Made by a program: the position numbers and the translations under genes. A stretch of 64,000 bases of DNA from DATMNI01 sp963817515 (GTDB taxonomy: Bacteria; Acidobacteriota; Terriglobia; Bryobacterales; Bryobacteraceae). The stretch spans positions 86,634-150,633 of the forward strand of contig CAWFPJ010000020.1 of assembly GCA_963817515.1 (NCBI GenBank), read 5' to 3'. Position 1 is the stretch's first letter; each line of letters begins with the position of its first letter. This document shows, one piece after another, positions 28,269-36,220 of this stretch. The notes under the pieces are model-generated. The model was not told the DNA's origin. It searched no databases and was given only the letters and a program-made list of their open reading frames with translations.

Positions 28269-28348
28269 CGGTAGCGCCGGCAATCTTGTTGCCGGTGGGT
28301 TATTCGGCATCCGGCAAGGACCGGCAACAAAGATTGCCGGCGCTACCG
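28269..28348. repeat. Intergenic inverted repeat, about 28 bp arms (REP/MITE-like)
   Basis: The left arm (28269-28296, starting CGGTAGCGCCGGCAATCTTG) and right arm (28320-28348, ending TTGCCGGCGCTACCG) are reverse complements apart from a single-base gap. The 23-bp loop also holds CCGGCAAGG-type motifs. It sits in the 216-bp gap between convergent genes, so it could act as a bidirectional terminator. The 12-mer GCCGGCGCTACC recurs at 9629-9640. Confidence 0.75.
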
Positions 28349-28401
28349 AAAACTAAGTGACATTGGGCATCCAGCTTGCTATGTCGCTTCCCCCAATTCG
28401 A

Positions 28402-28891
28402 CTAGCGTTCCGAAAGCTCGAACGTCGTGCGGTCCATTTCTTCAACGCGCACGATGAAGCGCTTGCGCCCCTCCAGCATGGCTACCGGCGCCTGAAAGCG
28501 CGCTGCCACCATGCGATCCGTGGACGTGTGCGGCGGAATGCGGTCGCGCATCACCAGACTGTCATTGAACTTTTGGCCCAGTAGAGGCACACCCTCGAAA
28601 CAGCGGTTTGACGTCCATGTCGGCGGCCACCGATCCCTGATAACTCTTGCCCTGGTTGTCCTCCATTTCCACCGATACCGAGCGCACCATGAACAGCACA
28701 TCCGAAGGATTCGTAGCGCGGAAATCGATCACCACCACGGAGCTGTTTTCATCGAGCGGCGCTGTCCGCACCTTGAGCAGCTTGCCGGGCAGATCCATGC
28801 GAGACCCGCGCTGCATGTATAAGACTAAGGTCACGCCCACCGCCAGCACCGCGATCCCCAGGCCGAATGCAGTGGCAAAGTTACTCTTCAT
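28402..28891 (-). CDS. Membrane-anchored conserved hypothetical protein, frameshifted
   Basis: About 162 residues after removing one extra base near 28597. Residues 7-27 form an N-terminal membrane anchor (ATAFGLGIAVLAVGVTLVLY). The periplasmic domain runs through LPGKLLKVRTAPLDENSSVV, VRSVSVEMEDNQG and then, in the second frame, GVPLLGQKFNDSLVMRDRI to the end. A beta-sandwich is likely. It resembles a family I associate with Acidobacteriota, of unknown function. It lies 2 bp downstream of the isomerase-like gene in one operon. Confidence 0.6.
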
Positions 28892-28893
28892 TT

Positions 28894-29826
28894 TCAGAGC
28901 TCGCCCACTATGTGCATGATCTCTTGCATGGAAATATTGGCGGCGGAGATCAGCGTGCCGTCAAAGAGATGCGTCTCAAGACCAAGCTTGTACTTGTAGC
29001 CGTCTTTCTCGAGCGCCTGCATAATCGTCTTCCAGTCTTCCTTCTCCGGGCTCTCGGGCATCACGCCCTTGCCCTTGATCTGAAGGTTGAGCATCCGGTT
29101 CTTGGGCAATGCCTGATAGCCGTCCGGATAGGCCTTCTCCTTGCCGTAGGCGTTGTGCGGGTCCCAGTTATAGCCCACCCATTTGGAAGGAATCAGCTTC
29201 ATGACATCGCTCAGTTCCGCGGCGGTGCCCACGTTCTGCGAGCCCTCGTTTTCCAGAAGCAGATAGACCTTCTCTCTTTCCGCCGTCTTCGACATTTCGC
29301 CCAGCGTGTCCGCGATCTGCTGGTACATGGTCTTGGGATCTTCCACGCGTGTGCCCGCGAAGACCCGCAGTTTGTCCGTACCCATGATCTGCGCGCAGCG
29401 GATGGCAGCCTGCAGATCTTCCGCGCGGCGGTCCCAGCGCGCCTTCTCCAACGCCAGCCGATTCGTGCGCGCTTCCGGTGTCTCCACCCTTTTGCGCGCA
29501 GGCTCGCTTCCCGGCCACGCGAACTTGAGCAGGCTGGTATTGACGAACGAGACCTTCAGCCCTTCCTTGGAAAACCGGGTGGCGTCGGCCTTGATCTCCG
29601 GTTCTGTCATCACAAAGTATTCTTTCTTGGCGTTGGGCTCGTTCTTCGGCGGATTCCGGATCTCGACGTTTTGCAATCCGTACTTGTGGGCGAACGCGAT
29701 GGCGTCGTCCGTGGTCAGGCCGATCTCGTCGGTGATGGCGCTGATGCGCGATTTATCGATACGGCTTTTCGCCCAAAGTGTGGACGCACACGCCGCGCCG
29801 GCAGCCAGAAGTTCACGCCTTGTCAT
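28894..29826 (-). CDS. Sugar phosphate isomerase/epimerase-like TIM barrel protein, exported
   Basis: 310 residues. The N-terminus MTRRELLAAGAACASTLWAK is a short Tat-type leader (twin Arg, hydrophobic core). The body has the xylose-isomerase-like AP-endonuclease-2 fold: VEIRNPP early, LRVFAGTRV and LLLENEGSQN strands in the middle, WVGYNWDPHNAYG and LGLETHLFDG with candidate metal ligands (Glu, Asp, His, Glu). Such exported enzymes are frequent in Acidobacteriota and Planctomycetota and act on unusual sugars. The gene is divergent from the macro-domain operon. Confidence 0.75.
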   Translation of the reverse strand: MTRRELLAAGAACASTLWAKSRIDKSRISAITDEIGLTTDDAIAFAHKYGLQNVEIRNPPKNEPNAKKEYFVMTEPEIKADATRFSKEGLKVSFVNTSLLKFAWPGSEPARKRVETPEARTNRLALEKARWDRRAEDLQAAIRCAQIMGTDKLRVFAGTRVEDPKTMYQQIADTLGEMSKTAEREKVYLLLENEGSQNVGTAAELSDVMKLIPSKWVGYNWDPHNAYGKEKAYPDGYQALPKNRMLNLQIKGKGVMPESPEKEDWKTIMQALEKDGYKYKLGLETHLFDGTLISAANISMQEIMHIVGEL

Positions 29827-29885
29827 GACATGATTGTAATGGATAAGTTTGGACCCGGCGCATGGGCCCGGCGCATGGACCCGCT

Positions 29886-30462
29886 ATGGACCAGTTTGGA
29901 TCTTCTATGGAATGGTTGAGCCCCACCGGACGAAAAGCGGTCTTGCAGGAAGGCGACATCACGCGCATTGCCGCTGATGCCATTGTCAACGCCGCCAATT
30001 CGGCGCTGGCCGGAGGAGGCGGCGTGGATGGCGCGATCCACCGCGCCGGCGGACCCGAAATCATGCGGGAGCTCGATGAAATCCGCGCCAGGACTGGGCA
30101 TTGCCCCACCGGCAGCGCGGTTGCTACCGGCGCCGGGCGCCTGCCCGCAAAATACGTGTTTCATGCCGTGGGGCCGGTGTATCGCGATGGCCGCCATGGC
30201 GAACCCGATCTGTTGGCCGCGTGCTATCGCAAGTGTCTGGCGCTGGCCGAAGAGCGCGCGGTTCGGGTGATCGGCTTCCCCGCCATCAGCACCGGGGTCT
30301 ACGGTTACCCTTTAAAGGAAGCGGCCGAAATCGCCAGTCCGCGAAGTGAAGGCGCACCTGGCGAAGCCGGATGCGGGCGTGCAGGAGGTTATTTTCGTCC
30401 TGTTCGGCAAGGTGGCTTACGACGCTTACGCAGATGTGTATCGGCGAAAGGAGAGACTGTGA
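29886..30462 (+). CDS. Macro-domain protein (O-acetyl-ADP-ribose deacetylase-like), frameshifted
   Basis: ATG 29886 or 29907; neither has a strong ribosome site. About 191 residues after removal of one A near 30336. ADP-ribose-binding blocks are ADAIVNAANSALAGGGGVDG and GFPAISTGVYGYPLKEAAEIA. The C-terminal helix (VREVKAHLA and later VFVLFG-like strand, IFVLFGKVAYDAY) is read in the second frame. Family members remove ADP-ribose from proteins or nucleic acids or deacetylate O-acetyl-ADP-ribose. As sequenced the frame runs into the downstream ABC gene and would give an artificial fusion. Its corrected stop overlaps the ABC start by GTGA. Confidence 0.8.
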
Positions 30463-32255
30463 TCGAGCGTTTGCGGGCCCGCCAGGAATGGAAGTTGCTG
30501 GCCGTGCTGCTGCGCGCCGACCGCCCGCTGGCGGCTGCCTGGTGGTTGGTGCTTCTGCTGCGCGGACTACTCCCGGCGCTCTTCGCCATCGCCATGGGTG
30601 TCTTGGTTGGCGCGGTCCAGCGGGGCGGCTCGCTCGCCATTCCGCTGGGCATGGCCGGAGCGGTGTTCGTACTGCTTCAAGTCTTGTCGCCGATCCATCA
30701 CGCGATCGGGACAAACCTGGGTAGCCTCACGGCCGCGTGGCTCTACGACGAGCTGACCACGGCCTGCGTACGCCCGCCAGGCATGGGCCACCTGGAGGAC
30801 TCGCGGCTTACAACCGACCTGACGATGGCGCGTGACTTCGACCTCGGCATCACTGGGCCGCCGCTCTCCATTTCGATGGACTTCATCGCGTCCGGGCTGG
30901 TAGAGATGGTGGGCGGATTGGCGTCGGCGGCGGTGCTCGCGGCGTACGCCTGGTGGGCGCCGGTGCTGCTGATTGGAACCTGGCTCGGCACACATTGGCT
31001 CTTGCGTGAAAGCGCTTTCTGGCGCGATCGCAACACCGAAGAAGTTCGTGAGGCGCAGCGTCATGCCGATTACGCTTACCGCCTTGCGGTCGACTCGCCC
31101 TCGGCCAAGGAATTGCGGCTCTTCGGGCTGGCGGCCTGGACTGTCGAGCGCTTCACCTCCCGCCGCCGGCGCCTGCTCGATCTGCAATGGCAGGCGACCC
31201 GTTTGCGCCAACGGCCGGTCTTGTGGAGCCTGCTGCTGGTGCTGTCGGCTAACGTTTTGGTCTTTTGGGCAATGGCCGCGGACGCTGCCTCGGGGCGCTT
31301 GGGGCTGGCACAAGCGGTGACCTTTTTGAGCGCCGCGGCCGGAGCCAGCATGATCGCCTTTGGCGGATTGTCCTGGGCTCTCGACAGTGCCGCCGCGCCG
31401 GCCGGTGCAGTGCTCCGCCTGCGAGAGGCCATGCGTCCGGCGGGAGCGCTCACTCTGGGCACTCACGCTGCCCAGGGTATGCCGGCACGGGAAATCCGGT
31501 TCCGCAACCTTAGCTTTGCCTATCCCCGCACCGATTCCTTGGTGCTCGATGGCTTCGATCTGACCATTCCCGCCGGTTCCTCGCTCGCCATCGTCGGCCA
31601 GAATGGCGCCGGTAAAACCACTCTGGCGAAGTTGTTGTGCCGCCTGTACGATCCACAATCGGGCGCCATCGAGATCGACGGAATCGATCTGCGTGAACTC
31701 GATCTCGATGCCTGGCGCACACGTCTCGCCGCTGTCTTCCAGGATTTCATCCACTTCGAACTGCCGCTGCGCGATAACGTTTCCCCGGCTGGCAACGCTC
31801 CCGATACGGTGATTCAGGCGGCACTGGCCGAAGCCGGCGCGGCCGATCTGGCGGAGCTTGGCACAGTGCTGGCGCGCGGCTATGAGGCGGGCACTGACCT
31901 TTCGGGAGGCCAGTGGCAGCGCATCGCCCTGGCGCGCGCGCTGTGTGCCGTAAAGCTTGGCGCGGGGGTAGTGCTGCTGGATGAACCTACCGCCCAGCTC
32001 GACGTGCGCGGCGAGGCGGAAATTTTCGAACGTCTTCTTGCCGCCACACGCCACGCGACCACGATTCTGATTTCGCACCGGTTTTCGACGGTGCGCCATG
32101 CAGACCGCATTTGCGTTCTGGAACACGGCAAAGTGGTCGAACTTGGCACTCACGATGAGTTGATGGCCGCCGGCGGCCGGTACCACACGATGTTCGAATT
32201 GCAGGCATCGCGCTTCGACGACGAGGAAGGAGTTGAGCTCAATGCCTCCGCCTGA
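30459..32255 (+). CDS. ABC exporter half-transporter, first of a pair
   Basis: 598 residues from GTG 30459, with AAAGGAGAG upstream. Six membrane helices (about 25-320), then ATPase with Walker A GQNGAGKTT, signature LSGGQWQRIALARAL, Walker B VVLLDEPTAQLD and H-loop ISHRFSTVRH. The consensus signature and Walker B make this the canonical-site partner. It overlaps its partner gene by 14 bp. The pair should form a heterodimeric exporter. Its sequence style is reminiscent of actinobacterial pairs, a weak hint of transfer. The cargo is unknown; the macro-domain gene in front is the only clue. Confidence 0.85.
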   Translation: MIERLRARQEWKLLAVLLRADRPLAAAWWLVLLLRGLLPALFAIAMGVLVGAVQRGGSLAIPLGMAGAVFVLLQVLSPIHHAIGTNLGSLTAAWLYDELTTACVRPPGMGHLEDSRLTTDLTMARDFDLGITGPPLSISMDFIASGLVEMVGGLASAAVLAAYAWWAPVLLIGTWLGTHWLLRESAFWRDRNTEEVREAQRHADYAYRLAVDSPSAKELRLFGLAAWTVERFTSRRRRLLDLQWQATRLRQRPVLWSLLLVLSANVLVFWAMAADAASGRLGLAQAVTFLSAAAGASMIAFGGLSWALDSAAAPAGAVLRLREAMRPAGALTLGTHAAQGMPAREIRFRNLSFAYPRTDSLVLDGFDLTIPAGSSLAIVGQNGAGKTTLAKLLCRLYDPQSGAIEIDGIDLRELDLDAWRTRLAAVFQDFIHFELPLRDNVSPAGNAPDTVIQAALAEAGAADLAELGTVLARGYEAGTDLSGGQWQRIALARALCAVKLGAGVVLLDEPTAQLDVRGEAEIFERLLAATRHATTILISHRFSTVRHADRICVLEHGKVVELGTHDELMAAGGRYHTMFELQASRFDDEEGVELNASA

Positions 32256-34035
32256 TCGCCGGCCTGACGACATGCCGCCCGCCCTGTCCTCAATGTGGAG
32301 GGCGCTCAAGCGCGCTCACCAGGCCGAACCGCGGCTGCTGGCGGTTTCCTTCGGGCTGTCGATGCTGGCGGCGCTGCCGGACGCGCTGCTGGCACTGTGG
32401 ATGAAGCTGATGGCCGATGGCGTAGTCCACCACAACCGCAATCTGGCGATTGGCGCCGGTATCGGGCTTGGCGTCTCGGTGGTCGGCACCTGGTTCCTCA
32501 AAGTGACCAGTGACCGCACGCAGCGCCGGTTTCGCGACCGTGTGGCGGTGGCTCTGGAGTCTCACGTCGCCTGGCTGCAGGCTTCGGTTGCTACCATCGC
32601 TCACCACGAACGTCCTGAGTACCTGGACCGGCTGGCGATGCTGCGCAATCAGGTCTTCGTGCTGGACCACATGTACATGTCGCTGTTCGCCACCTGCGGT
32701 TGGATCCTGCGGCTGGGCGTGACCGTGGCGCTGCTGGTGTCGATTCATCCATTGCTGGCGCTGCTGGTGGCATTCGCGCTGCCGACGGTGCTGACCTCTA
32801 CCTGGCGGCCCGGCGTGGAGCGCGAGGCGGACGAGCGCGGCGCCTCAGCCAATCGTAAGGCGCGCCACTTGTTCACCACCGCCACTACCGCGCCGCCGGG
32901 CAAAGAGGTGCGCGTTACCCGGATCGGCGACCGTCTGGTCAAAGAGCGTCGCGCGGCGTGGGAGAGCTGGTATGGGCCGGTGGCGGCGGCGCGCTGGGGC
33001 AGCGCTATGTGGCACACGCTGGGGTGGGCCATCTTCGGCGCGGCGTATGTGGGCGCGATCATATTCGTTTCCTCGCGGCCCGGCGCTACGCCCGGCCAGG
33101 TACTGCTGGTGCTCGCGGCGGGCTCGCGCCTCTCTGCCTACATCGGCGCCACGGTTGGGGAGATCGGATTCCTGCGCGGCTTTTGGCTGGACGGTTCCCG
33201 GCGTATGGCGTGGCTTGAAGATTACGCCGCCTCGCTCACGGAGCATGCCGACGCGCCGGCGCCGGAGCGGCTGCTGGATGGCATTCGCTTCGAGCACGTG
33301 TCTTTTGCATATCCGGGAACAGAGCGCCGCGTGCTGGACGATGTCAGCCTGGAGTTGAAGCCCGGCTCGGTGGTTGCCATCGTCGGAGAGAACGGGGCCG
33401 GCAAGAGCACGCTGGTGAAGCTGCTTTGCCGGCTCTACGAGCCCAGTGAAGGCCGCATTCTGGTGGACGGCGTGGACCTGGCGCGGATTCCCGCGGACGA
33501 ATGGCGATCGCGGCTGGCGGGCGCGTTTCAGGACTTCTTCCGCTTCGAGTTTCGGACGCGCCATACGGTGGGTGTAGGAGACGTGCCGCGGCTGGAGGAC
33601 GGACCGGCGGTGGTGTCCGCGGTCGATCGCGCCGGGGCCGGCGATGTAGTGGAGCGACTGGCGTCAGGATTAGAGACGCAGCTGGGCGCCACATGGCCCG
33701 GCGGAGTGGAGGTGAGCTTCGGCCAATGGCAGAAGCTCGCGCTGGCTCGTGGATTCATGCGCGATCGTCCACTGCTGCTGGTGCTCGATGAACCCACCGC
33801 CGCTCTGGACGCTGAGACCGAACACGCGCTGTTTGAACGCTACTCCGCGGCCGCGCGCGGCGGGGGCCGGATTACGATCCTGGTGTCGCACCGGTTCAGC
33901 ACGGTGCGGATGGCCGATCTGATTGTGGTGCTCGACGGGGCGCGAGTGGTAGAGGTGGGCAGCCACGAAGCTTTGATGGCCAAGGGCGGGCAGTACGCGG
34001 AACTGTACGGTATCCAGGCCGCGGCGTATCGCTAA
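32242..34035 (+). CDS. ABC exporter half-transporter, second of a pair, altered signature motif
   Basis: 597 residues from ATG 32242 (GAAGGAG upstream); the gene starts before its partner ends. Six membrane helices then an ATPase with Walker A GENGAGKST and Walker B LLLVLDEPTAALD. The signature motif reads VSFGQWQKLALA in place of LSGGQ. A degenerate signature in one half is usual in heterodimeric exporters with one weak ATP site, supporting pairing with the upstream gene. Long stretch VAAARWGSAMWHTLGWAIFG is membrane. About 100 bp downstream lies a HigA fragment. Confidence 0.85.
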   Translation: MPPPDRRPDDMPPALSSMWRALKRAHQAEPRLLAVSFGLSMLAALPDALLALWMKLMADGVVHHNRNLAIGAGIGLGVSVVGTWFLKVTSDRTQRRFRDRVAVALESHVAWLQASVATIAHHERPEYLDRLAMLRNQVFVLDHMYMSLFATCGWILRLGVTVALLVSIHPLLALLVAFALPTVLTSTWRPGVEREADERGASANRKARHLFTTATTAPPGKEVRVTRIGDRLVKERRAAWESWYGPVAAARWGSAMWHTLGWAIFGAAYVGAIIFVSSRPGATPGQVLLVLAAGSRLSAYIGATVGEIGFLRGFWLDGSRRMAWLEDYAASLTEHADAPAPERLLDGIRFEHVSFAYPGTERRVLDDVSLELKPGSVVAIVGENGAGKSTLVKLLCRLYEPSEGRILVDGVDLARIPADEWRSRLAGAFQDFFRFEFRTRHTVGVGDVPRLEDGPAVVSAVDRAGAGDVVERLASGLETQLGATWPGGVEVSFGQWQKLALARGFMRDRPLLLVLDEPTAALDAETEHALFERYSAAARGGGRITILVSHRFSTVRMADLIVVLDGARVVEVGSHEALMAKGGQYAELYGIQAAAYR

Positions 34036-34138
34036 CGCTATGGGCAAAATTGCCGCCTCTGTTTTAAGTGGGCGAAGGATGAGCCCGGCCCATCAAATGT
34101 TGAAATTGTTGACTATCACTGACTGAAAGGAGAAGACC

Positions 34139-34252
34139 ATGGCGCGCACACCCATTCACCTCGGAGAGATCCTCGGAGACGAACTAGAGGAGATCGGCCT
34201 GCGGCTTAAGGAAGGATGCCGAACTCAGAGTTCCACGCGGCCGGAACCCTGA
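34139..34252 (+). pseudogene. HigA-type antitoxin N-terminal fragment
   Basis: 37 residues with a good ribosome site (AAAGGAGAAGACC). The reading MARTPIHLGEILGDELEEIG is the diagnostic N-terminus of HigA addiction-module antidotes, normally about 95-110 residues with a helix-turn-helix. Here the sequence leaves the family after LRLKE and ends soon. No HigB toxin remains nearby. It overlaps the stop of the convergent phosphatase gene. Confidence 0.6.
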
Positions 34253-34680
34253 CCTTTGAACTGTTTCATCTGCCGCTCCCGGCGCAATTCCAGAATCATG
34301 TCCATGACCTTGCGTTCGATCAAATCGCGTACCTTGCAGTGGTCTTCGTACAACATGAGAACCGGGTCAGGCACTTCCCATTCCACCAGGCGGAGGCCGG
34401 TATCCTCGGGCAGAAAAGTTCCGCTCATGTTGACTACCACGTCCCACTGCACGCGCCCCAGATGGCGAATGCTCTTGGGGAAGTGTTCGCGAAGATCGAT
34501 GTTCTTATCCAGCATGGCGCGGATGGTATCGGGCGCTACACGGGTGGCCGGAGACACGCCCGCGCTGGCCGGTACGAGTGCATCCGAGCCATAGATGCGC
34601 GCAAAACCCTCGGCCATCTGGCTGCGGCAGGCATTGCCGAAACAGACAAACAACACGCGCTTCTTCGGCTTTTCAATCAC
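34225..34680 (-). CDS. Low-molecular-weight phosphatase / ArsC-type arsenate reductase family
   Basis: 151 residues. The P-loop VLFVCFGNACRSQMAEGFAR has the catalytic Cys and Arg (CX5R) near residue 13, and a late DPV motif (VPDPVLMLYED) supplies the general-acid Asp. Both LMW protein-tyrosine phosphatases and thioredoxin-coupled arsenate reductases use this fold. The extra cysteines of ArsC are not evident, so phosphatase is favoured. It overlaps pdxT by 4 bp at the end of the vitamin B6 operon, so a role in PLP or phosphate handling is possible. Confidence 0.8.
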   Translation of the reverse strand: MIEKPKKRVLFVCFGNACRSQMAEGFARIYGSDALVPASAGVSPATRVAPDTIRAMLDKNIDLREHFPKSIRHLGRVQWDVVVNMSGTFLPEDTGLRLVEWEVPDPVLMLYEDHCKVRDLIERKVMDMILELRRERQMKQFKGQGSGRVEL

Positions 34681-35285
34681 AGTTTCTCCAGGAAAAGGGC
34701 ATGCACGCGCGGGTCTGAGGTCAGTTCAGGATGGAACGTGGCAACCAGGTGCGGACCCTGCTCGATCAGCACCGGATCGCCCGCATACCGGGCCAGCACC
34801 TTCACCGGATCATGCTCCCTAGAACCATTCTTCGCTGAACTTTGGATGCTACGAATGATGGGCGCGCGGATGAAGACGGCCTCGAGTTTGCCTGGCGCGG
34901 TCCGCTGCCGGAAACTCTCATCGGTCTCTATCTCCACCACACGCGAATCGATCTGCCGGCCGTAAGCATTGCGTTCCACGGCAATATCAACCAGGCCCAG
35001 GCTTTCCTGGCTGGGATGCGATACTTCCCTGGCCATCAGGATGGCGCCGGCGCAGGTGCCGAACATCGGCTTGCGGCTGCCGAACTCGGCTAAGTCGTCG
35101 AAGAGGCCTTCGTAGCGCAGCAGCTTCAGCATGGTGGTGCTCTCACCGCCGGGGATGATGAGTCCGTCGATCTGCCCCAACTGCGCGCGTTCGCGCACGT
35201 ATACAGGCTCGGCGCCGGCGCGTTCCAAGGCTGCGCCGTGCGCCGCGAAATCGCCTTGCAGTGAGAGCACCCCCACCTTTTTCAC
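34677..35285 (-). CDS. pdxT: PLP synthase glutaminase subunit PdxT
   Basis: 202 residues. Class I glutaminase: VGVLSLQGDFAAHGAAL at the start, LIIPGGESTTMLKLL, nucleophile Cys in MFGTCAGAILMA, and catalytic His/Glu in ATFHPELTSD. It hydrolyses glutamine and feeds ammonia to PdxS. Only 1 bp separates it from pdxS. An insertion with IRSIQSSAKNGSREHDPV lies before the C-terminus, slightly longer than in Bacillus. Confidence 0.95.
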   Translation of the reverse strand: MKKVGVLSLQGDFAAHGAALERAGAEPVYVRERAQLGQIDGLIIPGGESTTMLKLLRYEGLFDDLAEFGSRKPMFGTCAGAILMAREVSHPSQESLGLVDIAVERNAYGRQIDSRVVEIETDESFRQRTAPGKLEAVFIRAPIIRSIQSSAKNGSREHDPVKVLARYAGDPVLIEQGPHLVATFHPELTSDPRVHALFLEKL

Positions 35286-35286
35286 T

Positions 35287-36177
35287 TCACCAGCCTCGCG
35301 TCTGCATCAGCTCCGATTCGGCCATCTTCGAAATGTCTAGACCGGGCATGGCGTCGCCCAGTTCCCGGCTGGCTTCCAGCAGCTTCTCGGGGTTGTTGAA
35401 ATTCTTGGCCGCCTTCACGATGGCATTGGCGCGCGCGGCCGGGTCGGAGGATTTGAAGATGCCCGAACCCACGAACACCGCCTCGGCGCCCAACTGCATT
35501 ACCAGCGCGGCATCGGCCGGCGTGGCGATTCCACCCGCCGAAAAGTTCGGCACCGGAAGTTTGCCGTGCTCGGCCACCCACTCCACCAGTTCGAGCGGGG
35601 CCTGCAGGTTCTTGGCCTCATGCAGCAGTTCTTCCTTGCCCAAAATGGTGAGATGCTTCATCTCTTTCACGATGGTGCGGATGTGGCGGACGGCTTCCAC
35701 TATATTGCCGGAGCCGGCCTCGCCCTTGGTGCGAATCATGGTGGCGCCTTCGGCAATCCGCCGCAGCGCTTCGCCCAGGTTGCGTGCGCCGCAAACGAAC
35801 GGCACTTTGAACCCGGTCTTATCGATATGATGCTCTTCATCGGCGGGCGTCAGGACTTCGCTCTCGTCAATATAATCCACGCCGAGAACTTCCAGAATGC
35901 GCGCCTCCATGAAGTGGCCGATGCGCGCTTTGGCCATCACCGGTATGCTGACCGTCCGCATGATCTCTTCGATGATGGAGATGTTGGCCATGCGCGCCAC
36001 GCCGCCTTCCTTGCGGATGTCCGAAGGCACGCGTTCGAGCGCCATCACCGCCGATGCGCCGGCGTCTTCCGCGATTTTGGCCTGATCGGCATTGGTGACG
36101 TCCATAATGACGCCGCCTTTGAGCATTTCCGCGTGTCCCACGTTGACTCGAAATCGTTCGCTCGAAAACTTATACAT
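35287..36177 (-). CDS. pdxS: PLP synthase subunit PdxS
   Basis: 296 residues; full-length and highly conserved. The N-terminal helix region (FRVNVGHAEMLKGGVIMDVT), the Schiff-base Lys region (MAKARIGHFMEARIL) and TKGEAGSGNIVEAVRH phosphate-binding loop are all present. PdxS builds pyridoxal 5'-phosphate from ribose 5-phosphate, glyceraldehyde 3-phosphate and ammonia as a dodecamer with PdxT. The order is pdxR-like, pdxS, pdxT, phosphatase, all on the minus strand. Confidence 0.97.
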   Translation of the reverse strand: MYKFSSERFRVNVGHAEMLKGGVIMDVTNADQAKIAEDAGASAVMALERVPSDIRKEGGVARMANISIIEEIMRTVSIPVMAKARIGHFMEARILEVLGVDYIDESEVLTPADEEHHIDKTGFKVPFVCGARNLGEALRRIAEGATMIRTKGEAGSGNIVEAVRHIRTIVKEMKHLTILGKEELLHEAKNLQAPLELVEWVAEHGKLPVPNFSAGGIATPADAALVMQLGAEAVFVGSGIFKSSDPAARANAIVKAAKNFNNPEKLLEASRELGDAMPGLDISKMAESELMQTRGW

Positions 36178-36220
36178 TCGGCTCTCCTATAAAATGTCAG
36201 GCCGGCTATGCCTGCCACAC

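Noticed and set aside
29862..32255. A macro-domain/ABC exporter fusion protein
   Set aside because: The continuous frame exists only because one extra base near 30336 shifts the macro frame; the residues at the junction are not protein-like, and the true macro end and a good ABC start with its own ribosome site are both present.
30567..32309. A 580-codon minus-strand open frame opposite the first ABC half-transporter
   Set aside because: Antisense shadow: low-complexity His/Arg/Gln-rich composition and no domain, while the plus strand carries all ABC motifs.
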